From assembly GCA_035518815.1 (NCBI GenBank), contig DATIXG010000048.1, positions 3,999-67,998 on the forward strand: a DNA stretch of 64,000 nt, written 5' to 3'. The notes under the pieces are model-generated. The model saw only the letters and a list, made by a program, of their open reading frames with translations, did not search any database and had not been told where the DNA came from. This document shows, piece by piece, positions 41,203 to 48,829 of the stretch. The translations under genes were made by a program, and so were the position numbers. The first letter of the stretch is position 1, and every line of letters starts with the position of its first letter. The stretch comes from AG25 sp035518815 (GTDB lineage Bacteria; Gemmatimonadota; Gemmatimonadetes; Gemmatimonadales; GWC2-71-9).

Positions 41203-42165
41203 CTAGACCCGTACTTCCACCGGCCCACTACCCAGCCGCTGCCGCAGCACGGGGTGCGTTTGCCACACGTACCACCCCATCGACCCCACCGCCAGGACGT
41301 TCGCGACGAGGGCCGCCCAAACACCGAGCGGGCCAAGGACCCATTGGGCTCCCTGCGCCAGCACCGCTGCGACGCCGGCCTCGAGCACGATGACTGTCAT
41401 CACCGCGAGCAGCAAGAATGACGGCGAGCGCTCGATTTGCTCGGCGATCGCGACGAACACGATGCCGGCGACCGCAAAGGCGGTGAAGTGCACGACCGTG
41501 TAGGCTGCCACGATGCCCAGGGTGAAATCGATCGCGTCGGCGTTCGAGGCGCCGAACAGCAGCGCCGACCCGAGTGCGCCGGGTGTGGCGAAGGGGTGGC
41601 CAGTGATGAGATCCACGAAGAAGAAGAACAGCGCGACAACGCCGCCGCCGAGCAGGCCCGTGGTCAGCCCGCGCGTGAGCTGAGGATGTGCCTTAAGCGC
41701 CCCGAGGCCGATCGGGAGCTGGGCGCGCTCGGCGCGATGCAGATACGTCATGAGGGCCAGCCCGGACAGGAGATTCGCGCCGATCACGTGCTGCCAGGGG
41801 ACCACTTCCGACGGCGGGAGGCCGCTCAGGAACAACGCCGTATAGAAGACCACCTCCTGGGCAACGATCCCGAAGAAGAGACCGAGCAACAGCCGGGGTG
41901 CCGTCTGCAGCGCCACCATCGCCCACGCAGCGGCGACGCCCAAGAGGGCATAGACCCCCAGGTGGACGATCGAATACATCACCACGACCCGCAACGTGGG
42001 TTGCAGGAGGGGTTGCGCGTAGAGTGAGAATGCCAGCGACGCGGGCGTGCGGAATGGGTAGCCTGCGATCGTGTCGACGATGAGGAACCAGAGCGCGACC
42101 ACCAGGCCGGCCAGAAGGCCGCCGATGACGCCGTGGACAATCAGCTCGTTGCTGGACCGTTTCAT
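41203..42165 (-). CDS. Internally repeated integral membrane protein
   Basis: This 320-residue protein has about eight helices in two homologous halves. GVIGGLLAGLVVALWFLIVD with AGYPFRTPASLAFSL in the first half matches TTGLLGGGVVALFFFFVDLI with GHPFATPGALGSALL in the second. The conserved D-x-I/L-x-G-x-P-F-x-T-P loop recurs in both. No family is recognised and the function is unknown. It is transcribed away from the glutamine synthetase cluster. Confidence 0.75.
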   Translation of the reverse strand: MKRSSNELIVHGVIGGLLAGLVVALWFLIVDTIAGYPFRTPASLAFSLYAQPLLQPTLRVVVMYSIVHLGVYALLGVAAAWAMVALQTAPRLLLGLFFGIVAQEVVFYTALFLSGLPPSEVVPWQHVIGANLLSGLALMTYLHRAERAQLPIGLGALKAHPQLTRGLTTGLLGGGVVALFFFFVDLITGHPFATPGALGSALLFGASNADAIDFTLGIVAAYTVVHFTAFAVAGIVFVAIAEQIERSPSFLLLAVMTVIVLEAGVAAVLAQGAQWVLGPLGVWAALVANVLAVGSMGWYVWQTHPVLRQRLGSGPVEVRV

Positions 42166-42345
42166 TGTCTAGCCCTCCTGCTCATGATGTGCACCGGAGC
42201 GAGAGGGGGCCGTGGTGGGGGCGTCGGCGCCGCGTGGGGGCGCCGGCGCCCGGCTGCCCCCGAGCCTATCATACCCAGTGGGCCGTGAAGAGCCAGAATT
42301 GGGGCAAGCCGGCGCGGAAGGGTGCTGCGGAGTGCCGCTCGCAAT

Positions 42346-42360
42346 GTGCACTCCGTGCAC
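42346..42360. promoter_or_regulatory. GTGCAC palindrome
   Basis: GTGCACTCCGTGCAC has two GTGCAC hexamers spaced by 3 bp. Because GTGCAC is its own reverse complement, the hexamers act as both direct and inverted repeats. It is one of several GTGCA-type sites clustered upstream of glnA. Confidence 0.45.
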
Positions 42361-42419
42361 GGAAATGACGTTATATCTCAAATTTCGAAGCACGGCACTT
42401 GCGAACGACGCGACTTTTC

Positions 42420-42434
42420 GTGCATATTTTGCAC
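42420..42434. promoter_or_regulatory. GTGCA-N5-TGCAC palindrome shared with the porin promoter
   Basis: GTGCATATTTTGCAC has 5-bp inverted arms with a 5-bp AT spacer. It differs at one base from the site at 46930-46944. The repetition at the two ends of the glutamine synthetase/porin block suggests one regulator. Confidence 0.5.
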
Positions 42435-42592
42435 GGGTGCTGATACACGTGTGCTAGTGCGTTTCGCCGCGATCCAGCCGAGCTTCTGGTGTCCTGCGAA
42501 TCGTGCACGCCATGCAGGGCAGGCACGACGGACATGCAAGTCCTGTGACTCCAGGCGGGGTGCTGCGGTCGCTGGTGCGAACTCGTGACCCG

Positions 42593-42642
42593 TTTTCTTG
42601 ACGTTTTGTTTTCTTGACGCCTTTTCCAGCGGAGCGTAGCTT
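42593..42642 (+). promoter_or_regulatory. Probable glnA promoter with tandem 11-bp repeats
   Basis: TTTTCTTGACG occurs twice 16 bp apart (42593-42603 and 42609-42619). The second supplies a -35 (TTGACG, 42614-42619) 17 bp before TAGCTT (42637-42642). Transcription would start near 42649, about 48 bp before glnA. Confidence 0.5.
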
Positions 42643-42696
42643 CACCGGCCTCGCAGCCGCTCGAACACTCGATCGCCTCGGAGGATAGAGCCCCTT

Positions 42697-44148
42697 ATGT
42701 CCGCAACCGCTTCATCAACAGCAAAGACCACCCCGGCCGACGTGATTCGACGGGCGAAAGAGACCGGCGTCCAGGTCGTTGACGTGCGCTTCACGGATCT
42801 CCCCGGTACGTGGCAGCATTTCTCGGTTCCCGTCTCCGAGTTGACGGAGAGCTTGTTTGCCGAGGGGATCGGGTTCGACGGCTCGTCGATCCGCGGATTC
42901 CAGGCGATCAATGAGAGCGACATGCTGCTCTTCCCTGACCCGGCGAGCGCCTTCGTGGATCCGTGCCTCACGGTGCCGACCCTGTCGCTCACTTGCGACA
43001 TCGGCGACCCGATCACGGGGCAGCGCTACACACGCGACCCGCGCTTCGTGGCGCAGAAGGCCGAGGCATTCCTCACCAAGTCGGGGTTCGCGGACACCGT
43101 GTACTACGGGCCCGAGGCGGAGTTCTACATCTTCAACTCGGCGCGGTTCGATCAGAACGCGCACGAGGGCTACTACCACATCGACTCCGAGGAAGGCATC
43201 TGGAACTCGGGTGCGGGCGCCGACGGCAAGCCGAACGAGGCGCATCGGCCACGCCACAAGGAAGGCTATTTCCCGGTGCCGCCCACCGACAAGCAGCAGG
43301 ATCTCCGGTCCAAGATCATGCTCGCGATGATCGGCGCGGGTATTCCGGTCGAAGTGCATCACCACGAGGTCGGCACGGCGGGACAGACGGAAATCGACAT
43401 GCGATTCGGGACGCTCACCCGCATGGCGGATCAGATCATGATGTACAAGTACATCGTGAAGAACGTCTGCCGCCAGAACGGCTACACGGCGACCTTCATG
43501 CCCAAGCCGATGTTCGGCGACAACGGCTCGGGGATGCACGTGCACATGAGCCTGTGGAAGGGCGGCAACCCGCTGTTCTTCGACGCCAACGGGTACGCCC
43601 TGCTGTCAGAGATGGCGCGGCACTATATCGGCGGTCTCATCAAGCACGCGGCCGCGGTGCTGGCGTTCGCCGCGCCGACGACCAACAGCTACCGGCGACT
43701 GGTGCCGGGCTATGAGGCCCCGATCAACCTGATGTACTCGGCACGCAACCGCTCGGCGATCTGCCGCATCCCGATGTACTCGAAGTCGCCCAAGGCGAAG
43801 CGTATCGAGTTCCGGGCGCCCGACCCGTCGAGCAATCCGTATCTCACGTTCGCCGCGCTGCTGATGGCGGGTTTGGACGGCGTCAAGAACAAGATCGAGC
43901 CGCCCAAGCCGCTCGATAAGGACCTGTACGATCTCGAGCCGGAAGAGCGCAAGCACATCAAGAACACGCCGGGCTCGCTCGGCGAGTCGCTCGCCGCGCT
44001 CGAGGCGGACAATGCGTTCCTGAAGGAAGGGGGCGTGTTCACGGACGACCTGATCGAAACCTGGGTTTCCTACAAGCGCGCGAAAGAGATCGATCCGGTG
44101 GCGCTCCGGCCTCATCCCTACGAGTTCTTCCTGTACTACGACGCCTAG
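42697..44148 (+). CDS. glnA: Glutamine synthetase, type I-beta
   Basis: This 483-residue dodecameric enzyme makes glutamine from glutamate and ammonia. Signature blocks include GFDGSSIRGFQAINESDM, the metal-site VYYGPEAEFYIF, EVHHHEVGTAGQTEID, KPMFGDNGSGMHVHMSLWK and the loop NRSAICRIP. The adenylylation tyrosine is present (Tyr411 in KDLYDLEPEE) together with the beta-type inserts, so activity is probably controlled by covalent AMP transfer. A hairpin-forming gap of 77 bp leads to a second, different glutamine synthetase. Confidence 0.97.
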   Translation: MSATASSTAKTTPADVIRRAKETGVQVVDVRFTDLPGTWQHFSVPVSELTESLFAEGIGFDGSSIRGFQAINESDMLLFPDPASAFVDPCLTVPTLSLTCDIGDPITGQRYTRDPRFVAQKAEAFLTKSGFADTVYYGPEAEFYIFNSARFDQNAHEGYYHIDSEEGIWNSGAGADGKPNEAHRPRHKEGYFPVPPTDKQQDLRSKIMLAMIGAGIPVEVHHHEVGTAGQTEIDMRFGTLTRMADQIMMYKYIVKNVCRQNGYTATFMPKPMFGDNGSGMHVHMSLWKGGNPLFFDANGYALLSEMARHYIGGLIKHAAAVLAFAAPTTNSYRRLVPGYEAPINLMYSARNRSAICRIPMYSKSPKAKRIEFRAPDPSSNPYLTFAALLMAGLDGVKNKIEPPKPLDKDLYDLEPEERKHIKNTPGSLGESLAALEADNAFLKEGGVFTDDLIETWVSYKRAKEIDPVALRPHPYEFFLYYDA

Positions 44149-44158
44149 CGTAGGTTGT

Positions 44159-44211
44159 GGAGGATGGTGAGGGCTGGTGGAGGCTACCTCCCCCATCCTC
44201 CACCATCCTCC
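44159..44211 (+). repeat. Hairpin between the two glutamine synthetase genes
   Basis: GGAGGATGGTG (44159-44169) and CACCATCCTCC (44201-44211) are perfect 11-bp inverted arms with further inner pairing (GGTGGAGG / CCTCCACC). The structure could attenuate or protect the upstream transcript and so uncouple expression of the two enzymes. Confidence 0.6.
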
Positions 44212-44225
44212 AAGACCTGCCTCTC

Positions 44226-45578
44226 ATGACCACCGCCACCCCCAAAGCCACTGGAGCCACCAAGAAGGACATTCTCGCACTCTGTCGCGAGCGGGGCGTC
44301 GCATTCCTCCGCCTGCAGTTCACCGACATCCTCGGCATCAACAAGAACTTCGAGGTGCCCGAGAGCCAGTTCGAGAAGGCGCTCGAGGGCGACATTCGCT
44401 TCGACGGCTCGGCGATCGAGGGGTTCGTCCGCATCGAAGAGTCGGACATGGTGCTGAAGCCGGATCTCGACACGTTCCGCGTGCTGCCGTACGACGACGA
44501 AGGTGGGCGCGTCGCGCGGCTGCTGTGCGACATCTACAATCCGGACGGCTCGCCCTTCGCGGGCTGCCCGCGCCAGACGCTGAAGCGCCAAATCGCCCGC
44601 GCGCACGCGCTGCGGTACGACGTGATGGTGGGCGTCGAGGCCGAGTTCTACATCTTCCAGCTCGACGCCGGCGGCAAGCCCACCACGAAGACGCACGACA
44701 GTGGCGGGTACTTCGACCTGACGCCCGTTGACCGGGCGGAGCAGATCCGGCGCGTCATCGTGCGCGACCTCGCATCCATGGGCTTTGAGGTCGAGGGCGG
44801 CCACCACGAGGTGGCGCCGGGGCAGCACGAGATCGACTTCCGGTTTGCCACGGCGCTCGAGACGGCCGACAACCTCGCGACCTTCAAATTCGTCGTGCGG
44901 AACGTCGCCTACCGTCACGGATTCCTGGCGACGTTCATGCCGCAGCCGATCTTCGGGCAGGCAGGCTCGGGGATGCACACGAGCCACTCCCTGTTCCAGC
45001 AGTCGAAGAACGCGTTCTACGACGCCAAGGCGCAGTGGGAGCTATCGACCGTCGCGCTCCAATACATCGGGGGTTTGCTCAAGCACGCGCGCGGGTTCTG
45101 CGCCGTGACCAATCCGCTGGTCAACAGCTACAAGCGGCTGGTGCCCGGTTACGAGGCGCCGGTCCACGTCGCGTGGTCCATGCGGAACCGGTCACCCCTG
45201 ATCCGGATCCCGGAGCGCCGCAGCGTCGGTACCCGCTGCGAGCTGCGCATGCCTGATCCGTCGGCCGACCCGTATCTCTCACTCACCGTGCAGATCGCCG
45301 CGGGCCTGGACGGGATCGAGCGCAAGCTCACGCCGCCCGATCCCGTCAACAAGAACATCTTCGAGATGAGCTACCGGGAGCGCCGGCACTACCGCATCGA
45401 CGACCTCCCGCGCGACCTGCACGAGGCGCTCGAGTATCTCGAGAAGGACGACACGATCCGCGCCGCGCTCGGCGAGCACATCTACGAACGCTTCACGGAG
45501 GCCAAGCAGCGCGAGTGGCAGGAGTATATCGGCCGGGTGAGCGAGTGGGAGCTGGAGCGGTACCTGGGACTGTACTAG
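44226..45578 (+). CDS. Glutamine synthetase, type I-alpha-like
   Basis: This 450-residue paralogue is shorter than its neighbour and lacks the beta-type insert. The position matching the adenylylated tyrosine reads NKNIFEMSYRER, so it cannot be adenylylated there. Catalytic blocks are intact: RFDGSAIEGFVRIEESDM, VGVEAEFYIFQ, EVEGGHHEVAPGQHEIDF, PIFGQAGSGMHTSHSL and RNRSPLIRIP. The ATG at 44226 is used. Alpha-type enzymes are normally controlled by feedback and protein partners. Two differently regulated isoforms in tandem suggest division by nitrogen status. Confidence 0.95.
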   Translation: MTTATPKATGATKKDILALCRERGVAFLRLQFTDILGINKNFEVPESQFEKALEGDIRFDGSAIEGFVRIEESDMVLKPDLDTFRVLPYDDEGGRVARLLCDIYNPDGSPFAGCPRQTLKRQIARAHALRYDVMVGVEAEFYIFQLDAGGKPTTKTHDSGGYFDLTPVDRAEQIRRVIVRDLASMGFEVEGGHHEVAPGQHEIDFRFATALETADNLATFKFVVRNVAYRHGFLATFMPQPIFGQAGSGMHTSHSLFQQSKNAFYDAKAQWELSTVALQYIGGLLKHARGFCAVTNPLVNSYKRLVPGYEAPVHVAWSMRNRSPLIRIPERRSVGTRCELRMPDPSADPYLSLTVQIAAGLDGIERKLTPPDPVNKNIFEMSYRERRHYRIDDLPRDLHEALEYLEKDDTIRAALGEHIYERFTEAKQREWQEYIGRVSEWELERYLGLY

Positions 45579-45590
45579 ATGCTAGGCGGG

Positions 45591-45672
45591 TAGACGGGTA
45601 GACGGTTAGATGCTAGAGGGCGCGCTCGTTCACCCGGCTAACAGCCGACCGTCTAACCGTCTAACCGCTCTA
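45591..45672. terminator. Long inverted repeat between convergent glutamine synthetase and porin genes
   Basis: TAGACGGTTAG (45599-45609) is complementary to CTAACCGTCTA (45653-45663). Both arms are extended by partial direct repeats of the TAGACGG / CTAACCG units. It probably stops transcription from both sides. Confidence 0.55.
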
Positions 45673-45675
45673 GTA

Positions 45676-46845
45676 CTAGAACAGGTACACGGCGCTGATG
45701 CCGGCACTCACCTGGCTGGTTTCACCATCGAAGACCATCAGGTTCGAGTGGTCGTAGCGCACTTCGGGGCGTACGAGCGCACCCTTGAAGGCTTTGATGT
45801 TCAGCGTTCCCGTGAGACTCCAGATCTTCTGGGCTGAGCCATCCGACGCGGGGAAGCCGAGTACCCCCGACGTACGGAAACCGTTGGTGTCATCCACGTA
45901 GTCGGCGCGCAAGGCGACGTTGAGGGCGGGCGAGGCATCGGTAGCGAGCCAGCCGCTCACCCCCCACCACTTGGCATCCTGCGTAGGATCGGGGAGCGCG
46001 GCGTTGGCCTTCTCCGTCCCCCAATCGGCCTGCACCCAGAAGGAGGACTTCCCGAACTTCTGGTTGAGGAGCGCTTCCGCTCCCATCCGCGCCGCGTCGC
46101 TCGTTTCCGCCTCCATGTTACCCCAATACCCGAGCAGGCCCAGCGAGGTGTTGCCGGAGGCAAAGCCGATCCGTCCCATGAACGACTTTTGCCCGTCGTT
46201 CACGACCACCCGGTCCCACCCGTTGTCGATTCGCAGCTCGACGTCCACCACGTTCGAGGGTTTGAAATCGAGCTCGATACCCGTGGCCGTGAAGTTCTCC
46301 ACGAAGTTGAAGAGGTTACCCTCCGAAAAGTTGGGCTGGAGTGGAGTATCGATCACCTCGAGGCCCATCAGCGTCACCATCTTCCCGAACTTGATCTGTA
46401 CACCCTTGCCATTCTTGGTCGGCATGTTCAGCACGAAGTACGCTTGTTGGATGTCGCCGTTCGGCCCCAGGGCAAACGGACCCGTCGAATGGATCACCTC
46501 GGCGTCCTGGCCGAAGGTCAGGTCCACATGCGCACCGGCATCGAGCTTACTCGCGACGAACGCCCGATCGAGCGTCAGCCTGGCGGCGTTCACCATGAAC
46601 GCATTCGAGTAGCGGTCGAACAGCCGGCCCACGACCAGATTGGTCGTCGAGTCAACGGTCTTGCTCGAGTACATGTACGATGCCACCACGAAACCTGACA
46701 CGACCAGTGAAGGCGCCGGCGTCGAATCCGGTCCCTCGATTGGGACAGTCGCGGCGGCCAGCGGGCTGACAAGGGGTACGGCGAGCACGGCCAGCCAGGC
46801 CAGGCTGCACACCGCCCTTAGGATCGGACGGATCTGACGAGACAT
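45676..46845 (-). CDS. BBP2-type outer-membrane porin
   Basis: This 389-residue protein has a signal peptide (CSLAWLAVLAVPLVSPLAAA) and strands typical of the putative beta-barrel porin-2 family: VVSGFVVASYMYSSKTV, then RLFDRYSNAFMVNAARLTLD, then IKFGKMVTLMGLEVIDTP with FNFVENFTATGIELDF. It ends in a phenylalanine (GISAVYLF), as outer-membrane barrels do. The ATG at 46845 has AGGAG upstream. Its promoter carries the same palindrome as the glutamine synthetase region, so it may admit nitrogen compounds. Confidence 0.85.
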   Translation of the reverse strand: MSRQIRPILRAVCSLAWLAVLAVPLVSPLAAATVPIEGPDSTPAPSLVVSGFVVASYMYSSKTVDSTTNLVVGRLFDRYSNAFMVNAARLTLDRAFVASKLDAGAHVDLTFGQDAEVIHSTGPFALGPNGDIQQAYFVLNMPTKNGKGVQIKFGKMVTLMGLEVIDTPLQPNFSEGNLFNFVENFTATGIELDFKPSNVVDVELRIDNGWDRVVVNDGQKSFMGRIGFASGNTSLGLLGYWGNMEAETSDAARMGAEALLNQKFGKSSFWVQADWGTEKANAALPDPTQDAKWWGVSGWLATDASPALNVALRADYVDDTNGFRTSGVLGFPASDGSAQKIWSLTGTLNIKAFKGALVRPEVRYDHSNLMVFDGETSQVSAGISAVYLF

Positions 46846-46895
46846 GCCAACTCCTCAGGCGAAAGGTGAGGGATAGGTGCTGCGACTAGCGGAAG

Positions 46896-46944
46896 TGTAT
46901 ACCTGGACTGCAGGAGTGTCAAGCATTTTGTGCATATTGTGCAC
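46896..46944 (-). promoter_or_regulatory. Porin promoter with upstream GTGCA palindrome
   Basis: On the minus strand TTGACA (46922-46917) is followed after 15 bp by TATACA (46901-46896), a short spacer that often needs an activator. The palindrome GTGCATATTGTGCAC (46930-46944) ends 7 bp upstream of the -35, a usual activator position. Confidence 0.6.
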
Positions 46945-47059
46945 ATTTCCTCGTGCATCCTGCATTCTGCGCCCAATTCCCGTACTATTGACTGCCACAT
47001 TGTGCATCGATGGCACGATGACGGCAACGTGGGGTGGGGGCCAGTTGCGCTACGCGGGG

Positions 47060-47087
47060 TTGACGCCGCCTGCCGTCCCGTTAGTAT
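47060..47087 (+). promoter_or_regulatory. Promoter of the citramalate synthase leader
   Basis: TTGACG (47060-47065), 16-bp spacer, TAGTAT (47082-47087). The transcript would start near 47094, only about 7 nt before the leader ORF, whose GGAG site lies at 47092-47095. Confidence 0.6.
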
Positions 47088-47100
47088 GGCCGGAGCACAC

Positions 47101-47181
47101 ATGACCACCCGCGGCGGTGCCCTGATTCGAATTAGCGCGATCCGGCTCTCTTCGAGAGGCGGCGGGCAGGCACTCGGGTAG
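47101..47181 (+). CDS. Leader peptide with clustered Ile codons
   Basis: This is a 26-codon ORF with ATG at 47101 and TAG at 47179-47181. Codons 8-16 read Leu-Ile-Arg-Ile-Ser-Ala-Ile-Arg-Leu, with Ile at codons 9, 11 and 14 (47125, 47131, 47140). A GGAG site precedes it. Immediately after the Ile codons begin the pairing segments of a terminator/antiterminator system (47146-47243). The gene downstream makes citramalate, an isoleucine precursor in many bacteria. This is how an isoleucine-sensing attenuation peptide should look. No experiment supports it yet. Confidence 0.65.
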   Translation: MTTRGGALIRISAIRLSSRGGGQALG

Positions 47182-47243
47182 TGCAGTCGTCAAACCGGTG
47201 CAGATGCCACGCGGCCTCTCCAGCGAGAGGCCGCGGCTGTTTT
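47146..47243 (+). promoter_or_regulatory. Transcription attenuator in front of citramalate synthase
   Basis: Segment 1 CTCTC (47146-47150) can pair with segment 2 GAGAGGC (47154-47160). Segment 2 can instead pair with segment 3 GCCTCTC (47214-47220). Segment 3, within GCGGCCTCTC (47211-47220), pairs with GAGAGGCCGC (47225-47234) to form a 10-bp terminator stem with a CAGC loop, followed by GGCTGTTTTCGG. A ribosome stalled at the Ile codons would cover segment 1 and favour 2:3, allowing read-through. Confidence 0.65.
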
Positions 47244-47269
47244 CGGCCCTGCCGAGCATGAGGAACGGT

Positions 47270-48829
47270 ATGCGCGTCTTCCTGTACGACACGACCCTGC
47301 GGGACGGTACGCAGCGCGAGGGGCTGTCCCTGTCGGTCGAGGACAAGGTGAAGATCGCCCGGCGTCTGGATCAGCTGGGCATTCACTACCTCGAGGGGGG
47401 GTGGCCCGGTTCGAATCCCAAGGATGCCGAGTTCTTTCGGCGCATCGGCGCCGCAGGGCTGCGGCAGGCGAAAGTGGCGGCGTTCGGAATGACCCGCCGC
47501 GCCGGCGGCCGCTGCGGGGATGACCCCAACCTCCGGGCGCTGGTCGAGGCCGGTACGCCCGTGGTCACCCTCGTGGGCAAGACCTCGGTGCTGCACGTTG
47601 AGCGGGTGCTCGAAACGACCCGCGACGAGAACCTGCGCATGATCGGCGAGAGCGTCGCGTACGTCAAACGGCTCGGGAAGGAAGTGATCTACGACGCCGA
47701 GCACTTCTTCGACGGCTGTCGCCTGGACCGGGACTACGCCCATGCTACGGTAAAGGCCGCGGCCGAGGCCGGCGCCGACTGCGTCGTGTTGTGCGATACG
47801 AACGGGGGTGAGCTACCGCACGTGGTCGAAGAGCGGGTGCTCGCGCTCCGCGCCGAGATCGCGACGCCGCTCGGCATCCACACCCACAACGACTCCGGGC
47901 TCGGGCTCGCGAACGCCATCGCGGCGGTCCGCGCCGGGTGCGTGCACGTGCAGGGCACGATCAACGGCTACGGCGAGCGCTGCGGGAACATGGACCTCGT
48001 GCCACTGATCGCCACGCTGCAGCTGAAGCTCGGCGTTCCGGTGGTCAGCCCGGAGCAGCTCCGCAGCCTGACCGAGGTGTCCCACTTCGTGGCGGCGGTG
48101 GCGAACATGAACCCCGACTCGCAGCAGCCCTACGTCGGCCAGAACGCGTTCGCGCACAAGGGTGGGATCCACGTCGCTGCGGTCGCGAAGGTCGCGGACA
48201 GCTATCAGCACATCGACCCCGCGCTCGTCGGCAACGAAATGCACGTCGTGGTGAGCGAGCTGGCCGGCCGGCGCAACATCACGATGCGGGCGGCGGCGCT
48301 GGGGCTCGAGCTGGGCGTGCCGGAGCAGCGCGTGCTGCAACGGGTCAAGGAGCTCGAGCACGCCGGCTTCCAGTTCGAGGCCGCCGACGGCTCGTTCGAG
48401 ATGCTGATACGGCGCTCGGCGCCGGACTACCGGCCGCCGTTCGAGCTGCTCGACTTCACGGTCGTGGTGCAGGAATCCAATGGTGCCGGCATGCGCGCGC
48501 AGGCCATGGTGAAGCTCAAGGTGGGCGACGAGGTGACCCAGACGGCGGCGGAAGGAGCGGGGCCGGTGAACGCGCTCGACTGCGCCATCCGCAAAGGGCT
48601 GCTCCCGCACTATCCGGAGCTCGCGGACGTCCGGCTCGTGGACTACAAGGTGCGCATCGTGGACGAGCACCTGGGCACGGCGGCCAAGCCGCGCGTGGTG
48701 CTCGAGTCGGCGCGCGGCTCCGAGCGCTGGAGCACGGTGGGCTGCTCAGAGAACATCATTGAAGCGAGCTGGCAGGCGCTGCGCGATGGACTGGAGCTGC
48801 CGCTGCTGCGAGCCCGCGCCGGCGCCTAG
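47270..48829 (+). CDS. cimA: (R)-citramalate synthase
   Basis: This 519-residue enzyme condenses pyruvate and acetyl-CoA to citramalate, opening the threonine-independent route to isoleucine. The catalytic start LYDTTLRDGTQREGLSLSVE and the barrel motif HTHNDSGLGLANAIAAV are characteristic of the HMGL-like family. The segment LGIHYLEGGWPGSNPKDAEFF distinguishes CimA (cimA2 type) from isopropylmalate synthase. A LeuA-type regulatory dimer domain follows from about residue 390 (FTVVVQESNGAGMRAQAMVK). The ATG at 47270 has GAGGAA upstream; an in-frame ATG at 47258 is possible. A leader-peptide attenuator precedes it. Its stop overlaps the sulfite reductase stop. Confidence 0.93.
   Translation: MRVFLYDTTLRDGTQREGLSLSVEDKVKIARRLDQLGIHYLEGGWPGSNPKDAEFFRRIGAAGLRQAKVAAFGMTRRAGGRCGDDPNLRALVEAGTPVVTLVGKTSVLHVERVLETTRDENLRMIGESVAYVKRLGKEVIYDAEHFFDGCRLDRDYAHATVKAAAEAGADCVVLCDTNGGELPHVVEERVLALRAEIATPLGIHTHNDSGLGLANAIAAVRAGCVHVQGTINGYGERCGNMDLVPLIATLQLKLGVPVVSPEQLRSLTEVSHFVAAVANMNPDSQQPYVGQNAFAHKGGIHVAAVAKVADSYQHIDPALVGNEMHVVVSELAGRRNITMRAAALGLELGVPEQRVLQRVKELEHAGFQFEAADGSFEMLIRRSAPDYRPPFELLDFTVVVQESNGAGMRAQAMVKLKVGDEVTQTAAEGAGPVNALDCAIRKGLLPHYPELADVRLVDYKVRIVDEHLGTAAKPRVVLESARGSERWSTVGCSENIIEASWQALRDGLELPLLRARAGA

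Larger units (their letters stand above)
42166..42696. other. 531-bp regulatory gap before the glutamine synthetases
   Basis: No convincing coding frame is present. The first 130 bp are GC-rich. The region 42280-42440 is unusually AT-rich and holds two GTGCAC palindromes. The last 110 bp hold tandem TTTTCTTGACG repeats, a sigma-70-like promoter and the leader of the first glutamine synthetase gene. An AAGCACGGCACTTGCG string at 42388-42403 resembles a weak sigma-54 site but lacks the first conserved G. Confidence 0.6.

Noticed and set aside
42388..42403. Sigma-54 promoter before glnA (AAGCACGGCACTTGCG)
   Set aside because: The -12 element and spacing fit, but the conserved GG of the -24 is AG, and it is almost 300 bp from glnA.
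47011..47026. Sigma-54 promoter TGGCACG-N4-CGGCA before citramalate synthase
   Set aside because: The -24 element is perfect, but the -12 lacks TT, and a better sigma-70 promoter lies downstream at 47060; without an activator site it is not convincing.
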